A stretch of 64,000 nucleotides of DNA, from positions 4,488,001-4,552,000 of the forward strand of contig NZ_CP137761.1 in NCBI RefSeq assembly GCF_033449965.1, given 5' to 3'. The position numbers and the translations under genes were made by a program. This DNA is from Bacillus sp. T3 (GTDB lineage: Bacteria; Bacillota; Bacilli; Bacillales; Cytobacillaceae). Numbering within the stretch: position 1 is the first letter of the stretch; every line of letters begins with the position of its first letter. The notes beneath the pieces are model-generated. The model did no database searches. It was not told the DNA's origin and saw nothing but the letters and a program-made list of their open reading frames with translations. Shown piece by piece: positions 50,559 through 58,918 of this stretch.

Positions 50559-51431
50559 TTATTCCTCCTTTCCAATCCATTCTAAAATTTTCTTCCTACG
50601 ATAAGGTATTATATTCAATAACCATTCTTTCTTTGCTTTACTTAAAACATCTAAGGAATTAATAAATTTAGAATACCTTATTATGTCAAATTCAGCTAGC
50701 TTTTTAGCGCTTTCTTCAAACTCTATAGGAAAATGCTCACTAATATAGTTTATTGTGTCTTTAGCTTTAACACTTTTATTTTCAAATAAACCTGCTTTAA
50801 CCCTAGTATTCTTAGTGTATTTGTTCATTTCCTGCTCGCTCGCTGCTTTAAACTTAAGCTGATCTTCATCAAAACGAAAACCTAAAGAGGCTCCGTTATC
50901 GTATATTGGAGAAAATTTCGCTCCAATGGAGGGTAAAAATAATAACTGCCAATTATAAGAGTGCCTATCTTGATTGCCGATAAGAATATCAAACAATTGC
51001 ATATCTATAAATTCTGATTTCATAAATTCCCAATACGGAAATTTCTGAATCATTTGAAATCCCTGATGAATGAGCTCTAAATTCTTCCATTCAGATTCTT
51101 GTACCTCTTTATACTCTTCAACCAACTCGGTTAATAAAGCGCCGCCTTCTTCAGCCATTAATGCATCGTATTCCTCAACAAAATTTCGAAGTAGACAACC
51201 TCTTTTTCCTTTTCTAATCACCATTTCAACTTTCATCATTTCGAGTCCAAGAATTTTTCCAATTTCAGCAGCAATCAACTCGGTGATATCTTCCCACGAA
51301 ATGCCTACTTCAAATGGTCTGGGGTATTTTATTAAGTATTTTAAGCCTTCTGGAGACCTTAGTTCCTCTTTCTCCAAGGTGCTTTTACCACCATAACCAA
51401 TGTGTTCCCAATCAGTGATATCTCTTAGCAC
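50559..51431 (-). CDS. HipA-like serine/threonine kinase, C-terminal kinase part only
   Basis: 290-residue kinase of the HipA fold without its N-terminal subdomain. Candidate ATP lysine is Lys35 (KYLIKYP), the catalytic loop is FDILIGNQDRHSYNWQL (Asp155, Asn160) and the metal-binding DNG is at about 178-180 (SPIYDNGASLGF). It is shorter than full HipA (about 440). The missing part is encoded by the next gene, so the two together rebuild HipA in reversed order. HipA-type toxins phosphorylate aminoacyl-tRNA synthetases; the target here is unknown. Start at 51431 reads MLRDITDWEHIGYGGKS. Confidence 0.83.
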   Translation of the reverse strand: MLRDITDWEHIGYGGKSTLEKEELRSPEGLKYLIKYPRPFEVGISWEDITELIAAEIGKILGLEMMKVEMVIRKGKRGCLLRNFVEEYDALMAEEGGALLTELVEEYKEVQESEWKNLELIHQGFQMIQKFPYWEFMKSEFIDMQLFDILIGNQDRHSYNWQLLFLPSIGAKFSPIYDNGASLGFRFDEDQLKFKAASEQEMNKYTKNTRVKAGLFENKSVKAKDTINYISEHFPIEFEESAKKLAEFDIIRYSKFINSLDVLSKAKKEWLLNIIPYRRKKILEWIGKEE

Positions 51432-51601
51432 TGCTGATCGTCCTTATCTAATTTTAAATTAATATAAATTCTACTATATTTAGGACAATAATCCAATTAA
51501 TATTGCTTATGGAATGTGCTAGCATTATTTCCTTTCGTAGCAATATCTTCCTATTACGCAATATTAGAGTTACTCCACAATCTGGCCCTAAAAGAAATTG
51601 A

Positions 51602-51640
51602 GTGCAGATCCTTTACAGGAAATGCGCCCTATTATGGAAT
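51602..51640. repeat. dispersed hairpin repeat
   Basis: GTGCAGATCC-TTTA-CAGGAAATGCGCCC then TATTATGGAATA, preceded by CCACAATCTGGCCC. Imperfect stem; same family as the neighbours. The 51432-51723 gap has no gene. Confidence 0.65.
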
Positions 51641-51723
51641 ATAGTTATTAATGGAATCCCTTATTACAAATAAAAAAATGATCTTTCACGATTAAAGAAT
51701 CCACATCTGTTAGCAAGATATTT

Positions 51724-52218
51724 TTATAACAATTTAGACATATAGTACTCATCTACAAATTCACCATCAATAATAAGCGAATGTCTTTTTGTTCCTTCAA
51801 TATCAAATCCCATTTTTTTATATAACTGCAATCCAGCTTCATTACGAGTTACTACGGATAATTCTAATCGATGTACACTGTGTTCCCTAGCCCAAACTTC
51901 TAAGTGTTTAAATAGTTTAGTCCCTACCCCAAGCCCTCTATATTCACTTAAAATACCAATAACAAGATATACTGAATGTCTGTTTCTTTTTGCAATGCCA
52001 CCCATAGCAAATAGATATCCGATTAATACACCATTTTCTTCAGCTACAAAAATAGTTGAATTACCTTCTTTTTTCATAACTTCTATTCTTTTTAATTGTT
52101 GTTCAGGACTAATGTTTCTTTCACCTGATTCAAAAAGCATATATTGGGACTTACTCTCAATCTTTTTAATTAAATTTACCAATCTTTCAGCATCATCTGG
52201 TTTTATCTCTCTAATCAC
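51724..52218 (-). CDS. GNAT-family N-acetyltransferase
   Basis: 164 residues. The acetyl-CoA site reads VIGILSEYRGLGVGTKLFKHLEVWA (about 86-110, R/Q-x-x-G-x-G/A), followed by LELSVVTRNEAGLQLYKKMGF, both typical of RimI-like GNATs. GTG start after a G-rich site. Substrate unknown; similar proteins acetylate small amines or antibiotics. Single gene. Confidence 0.88.
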   Translation of the reverse strand: MIREIKPDDAERLVNLIKKIESKSQYMLFESGERNISPEQQLKRIEVMKKEGNSTIFVAEENGVLIGYLFAMGGIAKRNRHSVYLVIGILSEYRGLGVGTKLFKHLEVWAREHSVHRLELSVVTRNEAGLQLYKKMGFDIEGTKRHSLIIDGEFVDEYYMSKLL

Positions 52219-52291
52219 ATTGTGCCCCCCATATATCCATATTATAATATCCTATTTAACAACTTGCCCTTCAACTAAAGTGTCTAATTCT

Positions 52292-52876
52292 TCACCTATA
52301 TATATCATTTGCCTTTTTTAACAACCTTCCTACATAAGCATTAAGCTTCTGTTGTATAAGTGCATGTTCTATTAAATCTCCATTTATTGGTTTCATATCA
52401 TAATCCCTAGACGAAAACAGGACTGTTTCTGGGAAAAAATTAAGCCCCGCAAAAGTATATAATGCTTCGTGAGTTGACATATCCGCACCTGATGTAATGT
52501 TTCCTATAAATATAAAATTTAATTTCCTAAGATATTCTTTTTCATAGTCAAATTCCTTGCTAATAATTGCTTGTGACCTTTCCGAAAGCATAAAGTACGT
52601 TGAAGGAAGATGTCCGCAGTATGTTGGAAGAGAGAATAGAAGTAAATCCGCTTCAAAGCATTTTGTTAATAATCTTGGGATGTCATCTTGAATTGGACAC
52701 ACTGAACCTTTACAACACTCTATATTACAATTCCCGCAAGGATTAATATTTAAATCATGGATATTAATTATTTCTATCTCATATGAATTATCTTTAAATT
52801 TCTTCATACAGTAATCTAGCATCCTAAATGAATTCCCATCATTCCTTGCACTAAAAACTAAACCGAGTACTTTCAT
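52292..52876 (-). CDS. flavodoxin-fold NAD(P)H-dependent oxidoreductase
   Basis: About 194 residues. N-terminal FMN phosphate loop VFSARNDGNSFRM, then a cysteine cluster NPCGNCNIECCKGSVCPIQDD (about 45-65), and the flavin-ring segment LFSLPTYCGHLPSTYFMLSERS. The Cys cluster is typical of iron-sulfur-flavoprotein-like reductases. The ATG at 52876 has GGAGGAAGT directly ahead; an earlier ATG at 52906 does not. Electron partner unknown. Confidence 0.83.
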   Translation of the reverse strand: MKVLGLVFSARNDGNSFRMLDYCMKKFKDNSYEIEIINIHDLNINPCGNCNIECCKGSVCPIQDDIPRLLTKCFEADLLLFSLPTYCGHLPSTYFMLSERSQAIISKEFDYEKEYLRKLNFIFIGNITSGADMSTHEALYTFAGLNFFPETVLFSSRDYDMKPINGDLIEHALIQQKLNAYVGRLLKKANDIYR

Positions 52877-52954
52877 ACTTCCTCCAAAACATATGAAATT
52901 TGTCATTAATTTAATCTTACTTGACCTTGAACTATCTGCACTATAGTCACAATA

Positions 52955-53764
52955 TTAATTACAATAAGAAAGAGTACTAGACAAGGTAAAATTGACCATG
53001 TAAAGGTCCGCAGTTATTCCATACCCCAAGCCTTCATACACCCGGACAGCGGGCAGATTATCTGCCAATACACCTAGGTAGACATCTGGTGAAAGTTTTT
53101 TACCGAGGTGTGTCAATTCACTTGTCAGCTGCTTAGCTAATCCCCTTCCTCTGCAATCTAACCTGGTAACAATGTTCCCCAGCTCCACAAGCTTAGAGTC
53201 ATAAAAATGATAGCCACCGACAGAAACAAAATCTTCCCCTTCCTTAACTCCAAGAAAAGGACAATATTCTAACTCGCTCTTAGTAAAAAACCTCATTCCA
53301 CCCTTATGTAGAAAATCTATTACCTTGGAAAATTCATTTTCCCTAACCTTTTCCGTTATGTGTGAATCAAGGAGTTTCGATTCATCCTGATGCTTCATTG
53401 TTAAAAATCGTTGAGGGCTTCCTGTGATAAGCCCAAAGGATTGAAAAAGTTCAAGATCCTTTGAACTGAGAATCGTGCCACAAGCAGCTTTTTCATCAAG
53501 ATTGAGAGTTTCTCTTGTAAACGCAACGAGATCTGAAAAAAAGATATTCTTTTCTTCAAGTCGGAAGAAGGAAAAGGCGGGGAAGGAAAATTCGCTAAAA
53601 TAAGCTAATATGGCAGTAAGATTTTCTTCAACGAATTGGCAAATAAATAGAGCTTTTTCTTTTCGTTGAGTTAAATAACTATAAAAAAGTAAATTTTGGT
53701 CTGGATTAATGTGGGACAATACTTCGATGATTGTATCGTGAGTAAGTAATCGATGTGAGATCAT
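52955..53764 (-). CDS. GNAT-family acetyltransferase with N-terminal extension
   Basis: About 269 residues. The C-terminal FR47-like GNAT domain (about 150-262) contains GNIVTRLDCRGRGLAKQLTSEL (acetyl-CoA loop) and GVLADNLPAVRVYEGLGYG. The N-terminal half is a degenerate second GNAT-like fold. The ATG at 53764 lies seven bases after GAGGTG; a GTG at 53773 is within that site. Substrate unknown. Confidence 0.82.
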   Translation of the reverse strand: MISHRLLTHDTIIEVLSHINPDQNLLFYSYLTQRKEKALFICQFVEENLTAILAYFSEFSFPAFSFFRLEEKNIFFSDLVAFTRETLNLDEKAACGTILSSKDLELFQSFGLITGSPQRFLTMKHQDESKLLDSHITEKVRENEFSKVIDFLHKGGMRFFTKSELEYCPFLGVKEGEDFVSVGGYHFYDSKLVELGNIVTRLDCRGRGLAKQLTSELTHLGKKLSPDVYLGVLADNLPAVRVYEGLGYGITADLYMVNFTLSSTLSYCN

Positions 53765-53880
53765 TCTGGTCACCTCTTAATCAATATATTTCCATTTTAA
53801 AGGAATTGATAGGTTTAACTTATCAATATTTCAAATGATTTGTTAAACTTCTTATCCAACTATCTGCCTAAAAATGAAAA

Positions 53881-53921
53881 AGCGCTAATCCTTGCTACTG
53901 GAATGCGCCCTTTTCTGGTAT
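53881..53921. repeat. dispersed hairpin repeat
   Basis: AGCGCTAATCC-TTGCTACT-GGAATGCGCCC then TTTTCTGGTATA; same family as 49659. A separate short hairpin (GTTGATTCC/GGAATCAAC) lies at 53947-53969. Confidence 0.7.
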
Positions 53922-54046
53922 AACTTGACTTGCGTTTTTAGCGTGAGTTGATTCCTAGTGGGAATCAACTGTTGTTAAATTAATTATTAGATTAATCTCC
54001 ATCTGATATGATAATCTGAATGTATCAACATTCGGGGATGGTATAA

Positions 54047-54802
54047 ATGACCAATTGGAATGCAACACTTTATGATAACAAGTACAAGTTTGTTTCAAAT
54101 TTTGGTGAAAGTCTTGTTTCCTTCTTAAATCCACAAAAGGGAGAACATATTTTAGATGTTGGTTGCGGTACAGGAGATTTAGCTCATGATATTTCAAAAA
54201 GTGGTGCTACCGTTACAGGCATTGATGCTGCGCAGTCTATGATTGAAGCTGCTAAAGAAAAGTACCCTGATATCCACTTTTGCGTTCAAGATGGCGAGCA
54301 GTTTTCTTTTGACCCTCAATTTCATGCAGTGTTCTCAAATGCTGCCATTCACTGGATGAAAAATCAGCAAAAGGTTGCTCAAAATTGTTATGATGTCCTT
54401 CTTCCTGGTGGTCGTTTCGTGGCTGAATTAGGTGGAGCTAATAATATCCAATCTATTGTGGATGCCATAAAGGAAGCATCCGATCGTCTATCAATTCTGT
54501 ATGATGCTACTTTATTTCCATGGGTATTTCCAACAAAAGAGGAAATGACAGAGCATCTTATCAATGTTGGTTTTAATGTAATAACAATCGAGCATTATGA
54601 ACGACCAACGCCTTTAGTTGGAGAAGATGGTATTCGTAATTGGCTTGAAATGTTCAGTAACAATATGTTCAAAATTCTTAAAAATGATGAAAAAGAAGCA
54701 ATTTATAGTGAATGTGAACGTATTTTACGTCCTCAACTTTATAAAGAAAATGGTTGGGTTGCAGATTATTGGCGCATCCGTTTCATTGCCAAAAAGCCTT
54801 AA
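54047..54802 (+). CDS. class I SAM-dependent methyltransferase
   Basis: 251 residues. Motif I ILDVGCGTGDLAHDI (about 36-50), the acidic end of strand 2 in VTGIDAAQSM (about 58-67), QDGEQF, and a post-motif PGGRFVAELGGANN identify a UbiE/Tam-like methyltransferase. The opening NATLYDNKYKFVSNFGESLV is typical of trans-aconitate-type relatives. Substrate not determined. Start after GGGGATGG; own terminator. Only plus-strand gene in this stretch. Confidence 0.88.
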   Translation: MTNWNATLYDNKYKFVSNFGESLVSFLNPQKGEHILDVGCGTGDLAHDISKSGATVTGIDAAQSMIEAAKEKYPDIHFCVQDGEQFSFDPQFHAVFSNAAIHWMKNQQKVAQNCYDVLLPGGRFVAELGGANNIQSIVDAIKEASDRLSILYDATLFPWVFPTKEEMTEHLINVGFNVITIEHYERPTPLVGEDGIRNWLEMFSNNMFKILKNDEKEAIYSECERILRPQLYKENGWVADYWRIRFIAKKP

Positions 54803-54805
54803 TAC

Positions 54806-54843
54806 AAAGCAGCTTTGATACTCCCATATATCTAAGCTGCTTT
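54806..54843 (+). terminator. intrinsic terminator of the methyltransferase gene
   Basis: AAAGCAGCTT pairs with AAGCTGCTTT, followed by TCAATTTTT. Confidence 0.85.
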
Positions 54844-55066
54844 TCAATTTTTATAGATAGTGACACATGCTTGTATAAATCGGTCAAATAAAGGATGTAC
54901 GTATTTAGTATAAACGAATGTGGTAGAAAGAATATCATCATCTATTTGAGGAATTTGCGCCAAAAAATTCCCCTTTTTCTACTTCTGTTCGGACACGCTT
55001 TTGGGGAAGAATGCAATACCCATCCCCCTGTTTAATTTTCGTCGTCTGGAGCTTTTGCAGGTCTAA
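54844..55066 (-). pseudogene. C-terminal fragment of a LysR-family regulator
   Basis: On the minus strand LDLQKLQTTKIKQGDGYCIL, then PQKRVRTEVEKGEF, then after a one-base slip in a T run LAQIPQIDDDILSTTFVYTK and a stop. The order G-x-G...LP...V...E...G matches the end of a LysR substrate-binding domain. No N-terminal helix-turn-helix part is present. It is a decayed remnant in the 54803-55173 gap. Confidence 0.6.
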
Positions 55067-55079
55067 TAAAAACAAAAAA

Positions 55080-55104
55080 ATGGACTGCTAAAATAGCAGT
55101 CTAT
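55080..55104 (-). terminator. intrinsic terminator of the 55174-55596 gene
   Basis: ATAGACTGCTA pairs with TAGCAGTCCAT around a TTT loop, with a long T run on the minus strand. A half copy of the dispersed repeat (CGCGCCC...TATGGAATA) follows at about 55119-55136. Confidence 0.8.
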
Positions 55105-55173
55105 AGTTGTTTAATATTCGCGCCCTTTTATGGAATAACCATAATAATAATATCGTTCATTCATTTCTACTTC

Positions 55174-55596
55174 TTAGTTCCATAATTTTAAATTTAATAA
55201 CTTTAAGAAGTGGGCTGCGTCGCCTTCAAATGTGAGGAAATGGGGTCTGTTTTCATCATCAAAAACCATTAAATAAGGATTTTCATGACCAGAAAATATG
55301 ATGGTTACTTCATCTACAAGATCATTGAACCATTGGTTTTTCACCATAACAGGAGGTTCTATAGGGATTCTTACCATAAATCCTTTATTAGGGATAGGGT
55401 TGTATTTAACATATACACCTGTTATTCCTTTAAAAAATTTTTTAACTTCTAGTTGTGAATCAGTATTTGATTGAACATTCATAATAACTATGCCTTTACT
55501 TATATCAAAAATTTCTATTTGTCGGTTAGTTTGAGCAATAGTTATTGTAGAAATTAATTGAAAAATAATTATGCTTCCTAATACCTTTTTAATCAC
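55174..55596 (-). CDS. small predicted secreted protein of unknown function
   Basis: About 140 residues starting at GTG 55596 (GAGGTGG seven bases ahead). A signal-peptide-like MIKKVLGSIIIFQLISTITIA begins the protein and the rest is a beta-rich, soluble domain (KGIVIMNVQSNTDS; NPYLMVFDDENRPHFLTF). The longer frame to 55686 has no ribosome site. Family not recognised. It lies 138 bases downstream of another small exported protein on the same strand. Confidence 0.65.
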   Translation of the reverse strand: MIKKVLGSIIIFQLISTITIAQTNRQIEIFDISKGIVIMNVQSNTDSQLEVKKFFKGITGVYVKYNPIPNKGFMVRIPIEPPVMVKNQWFNDLVDEVTIIFSGHENPYLMVFDDENRPHFLTFEGDAAHFLKLLNLKLWN

Positions 55597-55734
55597 TTGA
55601 ACCACCTCAAATGTATTATCCCCCAAAATGCTCCCATGATGAGAACTATTGTTTGATCGAATACGCGCCTGAGAACGGAAGTTCAAATACTGTTGAAGGC
55701 AGCTCGCACTTATTGAACTTTTGCACTCTGTTAG

Positions 55735-56106
55735 TTATCTAGAACAATGCTTTTTAAGCTGTTCTGGTGATAAATTCCCTGTATGTTTAACATTCGTAAC
55801 AGTTATCCCATCAGGTATATCGGTAAGTGTAATATGAAACAAATCATAAGGAGGCTCGTGAGCTTTTTCAAACGTTACTACTTCAATGTTTAATTCATGG
55901 CGACGATTTCCTTCAAGTCTTCTTATATCAGTAATTCGTTCACACATAAACAATGTGTCAGTGACTTCTAAAATGTATGGAAGATACCTTACAACTAATG
56001 CTTCTTCCAAAAGTTCCTCTCTTGTGAGTTCATCTTGAGCATAGACTTTAGTTATTGTTAAAAACAATAGTGTACTACTTAGTATTAGAATTAAAGATCT
56101 TCTCAT
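55735..56106 (-). CDS. DUF3888-like secreted protein
   Basis: 123 residues with a signal peptide (LILILSSTLLFLTITKVYA, cleavage likely near residue 23). The mature part LTREELLEEALVVRYLPYIL and a beta-rich end with YDLFHITLTDIPDG resemble DUF3888, a family common in Bacillus with no assigned role. ATG after GGTGATA. Likely released outside the cell. Confidence 0.72.
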   Translation of the reverse strand: MRRSLILILSSTLLFLTITKVYAQDELTREELLEEALVVRYLPYILEVTDTLFMCERITDIRRLEGNRRHELNIEVVTFEKAHEPPYDLFHITLTDIPDGITVTNVKHTGNLSPEQLKKHCSR

Positions 56107-56230
56107 CGAATATCACCATCCACTATTTTCTTAATGGAATAGCTTTCCCAAGATCAAAACCCATTATTAAACTCTACCGTACCGTTATCTCAAAAAGCCT
56201 TGTTACATTATTTGGCTCAAACATGAAATA

Positions 56231-56260
56231 GGCGCGATTATCTTTTTGATTATCGCGCCA
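56231..56260. repeat. dispersed hairpin repeat, also serving as ASCH-gene 3' hairpin
   Basis: GGCGCGATTATC-TTTTT-GATTATCGCGCC, almost identical to 48641-48672 including the preceding AACATGAAATA. It sits seven bases after the ASCH gene stop. Confidence 0.75.
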
Positions 56261-56266
56261 AATTAC

Positions 56267-56737
56267 TTAGGAATGGATCTTTAACCCCTTTTTTACATCA
56301 ATCACTTCAAAACGTTCACAAACAAGGAGCATATCTTCCGAAAATTCATGTCCGATTGCTTTTAACTCATTTCTAAAGAATTTTTCATGAGCTTCCCACC
56401 AATATTGGTAAGTCCTATCTCCTTCACCTTCTGCAACAGCAAACTCTTCAGTAACTTGATTCATTGGAGTTAGCTCAACCTCCACCGTCTTAATGATTGC
56501 TACAGGTTTATCGTCGCTATTTAAAATAATGCTGTAATCATTTATTGTTGGGATGGGTTCATTCTCGTGTTCATAAAATATAAATCCGGAGCATGTTGCA
56601 GTTTTAATACCCTTTATTACTAACTGCGCGAGGAAATCAGGATCAGCCCCAAATTGCCATGCACTAACTGACTTAGGTTGATCTTGATTCTGACCATTCC
56701 AATATTCATTCCAGTACGCCTGAGCAGCCTGATTCAT
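56267..56737 (-). CDS. ASCH-domain protein
   Basis: 156 residues. The ASCH fold (PUA-like, RNA- or nucleoside-binding) is seen in WQFGADPDFLAQLVIKGIKTATCSGF (about 27-52) with the G-x-K-x-x-T/S block, and PVAIIKTVEVELTPMNQVTEEFA with GEGDRTYQYWWEAHEKFF toward the C-terminus. ATG after TGGAGG. Relatives in E. coli (YqfB) hydrolyse N4-acetylcytidine; activity here is not shown. The gap to 56922 has no gene. Confidence 0.87.
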   Translation of the reverse strand: MNQAAQAYWNEYWNGQNQDQPKSVSAWQFGADPDFLAQLVIKGIKTATCSGFIFYEHENEPIPTINDYSIILNSDDKPVAIIKTVEVELTPMNQVTEEFAVAEGEGDRTYQYWWEAHEKFFRNELKAIGHEFSEDMLLVCERFEVIDVKKGLKIHS

Positions 56738-56922
56738 AATTTATACCTCCATCATAGCTTTCATTTATAACATAACTTAACCCAAAAGCTTATACAATTA
56801 AATGGCCCGATTGTCTAATAAAGCTAAATCATTTACTTTTAGCTAACTTGGGGGCTTTTTCAGTAAATTTTCAAAACCTTAATCCTAATATTTCACAAAA
56901 GAACGGGGAAATCATTTGTCAA

Positions 56923-57240
56923 TTATTCGTTATCATCCCATAGGTAGACAATCTCTTTGAGAATTTGCTCTTTAATTTGTGGACTTATCATTGCTTCAGT
57001 TGCCAAATCAACCCTTACGCCTAGATTATCTTCTAAATAATATTTTATTGACAAAAATTCTAAACCGAGCGCCTTCTCAGATTCAATTAGAACATCTACA
57101 TCACTTTTAGCATTTTGTGCATTACGAGCATATGAGCCAAATATGCCTAGTTTTTTTATTCCGTATTTGTCTTGTAAAAAATTTTTTGTTGCCATTATTT
57201 GTTTTTCTAAAGCGTGTTTTGATATACCTTCCACAAACAA
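56923..57240 (-). CDS. MNT-type nucleotidyltransferase domain protein
   Basis: About 105 residues. The polymerase-beta-like motif GIFGSYARNAQNAKSDVDVLIE (GSxxR...DxD) is intact, with a third acidic residue in VRVDLAT. MNT proteins usually act as antitoxins that AMPylate a HEPN toxin encoded beside them. Here the upstream partner is only 47 residues and shows no HEPN motif. The TTG at 57240 lies five bases after AGAGGAG and two after the partner's stop; a longer frame begins at 57261. Confidence 0.8.
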   Translation of the reverse strand: MFVEGISKHALEKQIMATKNFLQDKYGIKKLGIFGSYARNAQNAKSDVDVLIESEKALGLEFLSIKYYLEDNLGVRVDLATEAMISPQIKEQILKEIVYLWDDNE

Positions 57241-57242
57241 AT

Positions 57243-57386
57243 TCACTCCTCTTCTACCCACATTTTCAATTCCAGATCTTCTTTTACGATTTGTTCAATT
57301 AAATTATATAGCTCCTTGTCTTTTATGTTCGCTTTTAACCGTTCTTGTATCTCTTTTACTTCTTTTTTGAACTCTTTATTACACAC
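57243..57386 (-). CDS. 47-residue charged helical protein upstream of the MNT gene
   Basis: Starts at GTG 57386 behind GAGGAG, reads MCNKEFKKEVKEIQERLK and ends KMWVEEE. Lys/Glu-rich, one or two helices, no motif recognised. Overlapping arrangement with the MNT gene indicates co-translation. It could be the reduced remnant of a toxin or a partner peptide. Confidence 0.55.
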   Translation of the reverse strand: MCNKEFKKEVKEIQERLKANIKDKELYNLIEQIVKEDLELKMWVEEE

Positions 57387-57624
57387 TTTCAGCACTCCTC
57401 TATAATTAAGATAATTTACAAACATAATTGAATTCACAACTGATTGTTTTACTTTTTGGGATTTTTTCTAAAAAACCCACTGTTCACCTTCTACAAGGCT
57501 CAATAAATATAATTATTATCATAATTAAAAATTTTGAAATTGTCTTAAAAAGAATTTTTGATATTATCTTTGGAAATAATGTTCTTTCAGTAACAAAATA
57601 TACGTTTGAAAGTGAGGATGTAAA

Positions 57625-58836
57625 ATGAAGGGACATTTTTACAAAAGAGGCTGTACGTGCAAAAGGAAAAAATGCACTTGTGGTTCGAAGTGGGCTTTCA
57701 CCGTTGATATTGGATTAGATCCAGTTACCGGCAAAAGAAAGCAAAAGGTAAAAAGCGGCTTTAAAACTAAGCAGGAAGCTGAAGAAGCTGCTGCCACTCT
57801 AATTCACGAATTAAACCAAGGATCCTATTTAGAGGAAACAGAAAAAACGTTTAGTGACTTTGCAATTGAGTGGCTTCCTATCTACAGTGATTCTAAAGAT
57901 GTAAAGCCCGGAACGATTCGAGTACGCCTTCATGAAATCGGAAAGTTATTGCCCTACTTTGCCAAATTAAAGTTAAAAGATATTACAAGAAAGATGTATC
58001 AAGACGCTTTAAACGATTTAAAGGATAGAGGCTATTCTGATAGTACCAGAGAAGGGATAAATCGAACAGGAAGAATGATTTTTCGAAAAGCTTTGGAACT
58101 AGAGCTAATTAAAAAGGACCCGACTGAATTCACTTATGTGAAAAAGGATAAGAAAACGATTGAACAGTTGGAAGAAGAGGAAGTTCCAAAGTACCTTGAA
58201 AAAGAAGAGCTTGCCTTACTTTTAGAAACAGCCAAAGCCAATGGATTAGAGCATGATTACTTAGTTTTTTTGATATTAGCCTATACGGGAATTAGAGTTG
58301 GAGAATTAGTTGCTCTTAAGTGGAAGGATATAGACTTTAAAAATTACACCATTAGCATTACCAAAACGTATTACAATCCCAAAAATAATGCCTTGGAATA
58401 TCAGCTAGTCACACCGAAGACGAGAAAATCACGTCGAAAAATTATTGTGGATGAAGAGGTGATTAACGCTTTAAAGGAACATAAAACGGTTCAAGATGAA
58501 GTCATTAAGCGGTTAGGAGCTGCTTACCATAACAAAGACTTTATCTTTGCTAAAATGGAACGGCAATATGGTTATCCCATTGTGATTAAAAACATACGAG
58601 ATCGAATGAAACGACTACTTGCAATCGCTGGTCTAAATGAAGATTTAACACCGCATAGTTTAAGACACACTCATACGTCACTTCTTGCTGAAGCTGGAGT
58701 CTCACTCGAACAAATCATGGACCGCCTTGGCCATTCCGATGATCAAATCACGAAAAATGTGTATCTCCACGTAACCCAAGAAATGAAAAAAGAAGCTTCC
58801 CAAAAGTTCGCTGAACTCATGAGAAGCCTCCGTTAA
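57625..58836 (+). CDS. tyrosine integrase of the groEL-inserted island
   Basis: 403 residues. N-terminal CxC pairs (YKRGCTCKRKKCTCGSKW) may bind zinc, followed by an arm-binding domain. The core-binding domain (about 65-165) and catalytic domain follow, with TGIRVGELVALKWKDID, HSLRHTHTSLLAEAG, GHSDDQITKNVYLHV and the Tyr nucleophile. Its stop lies 82 bases from the groEL-end core, and its last 20 codons are duplicated at 20417. That places it as the integrase acting at the groEL site. ATG follows GTGAGGATG. The flanking 57438-57624 has no gene. Confidence 0.92.
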   Translation: MKGHFYKRGCTCKRKKCTCGSKWAFTVDIGLDPVTGKRKQKVKSGFKTKQEAEEAAATLIHELNQGSYLEETEKTFSDFAIEWLPIYSDSKDVKPGTIRVRLHEIGKLLPYFAKLKLKDITRKMYQDALNDLKDRGYSDSTREGINRTGRMIFRKALELELIKKDPTEFTYVKKDKKTIEQLEEEEVPKYLEKEELALLLETAKANGLEHDYLVFLILAYTGIRVGELVALKWKDIDFKNYTISITKTYYNPKNNALEYQLVTPKTRKSRRKIIVDEEVINALKEHKTVQDEVIKRLGAAYHNKDFIFAKMERQYGYPIVIKNIRDRMKRLLAIAGLNEDLTPHSLRHTHTSLLAEAGVSLEQIMDRLGHSDDQITKNVYLHVTQEMKKEASQKFAELMRSLR

Positions 58837-58846
58837 TTTCCTCTAT

Positions 58847-58863
58847 GTTAGCAAAATGTTAGC
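58847..58863 (+). repeat. right-end arm-type repeat
   Basis: GTTAGCAAAATGTTAGC, identical to 20677-20693 and 22436-22452 at the two left ends. It lies 10 bases after the integrase stop. Confidence 0.7.
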
Positions 58864-58918
58864 AAACCACTCTCACCTTACTTAAAAACCCAGTCATACC
58901 AAGGGTTTGAGGGGCAGA

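Noticed and set aside
53955..54197. 80-codon minus-strand frame
   Set aside because: Antisense overlap with the methyltransferase start; composition atypical of a protein.
45001..56260. Regularly similar short palindromes considered as a CRISPR array
   Set aside because: Units are far apart, separated by genes, with no uniform spacers and no cas genes.
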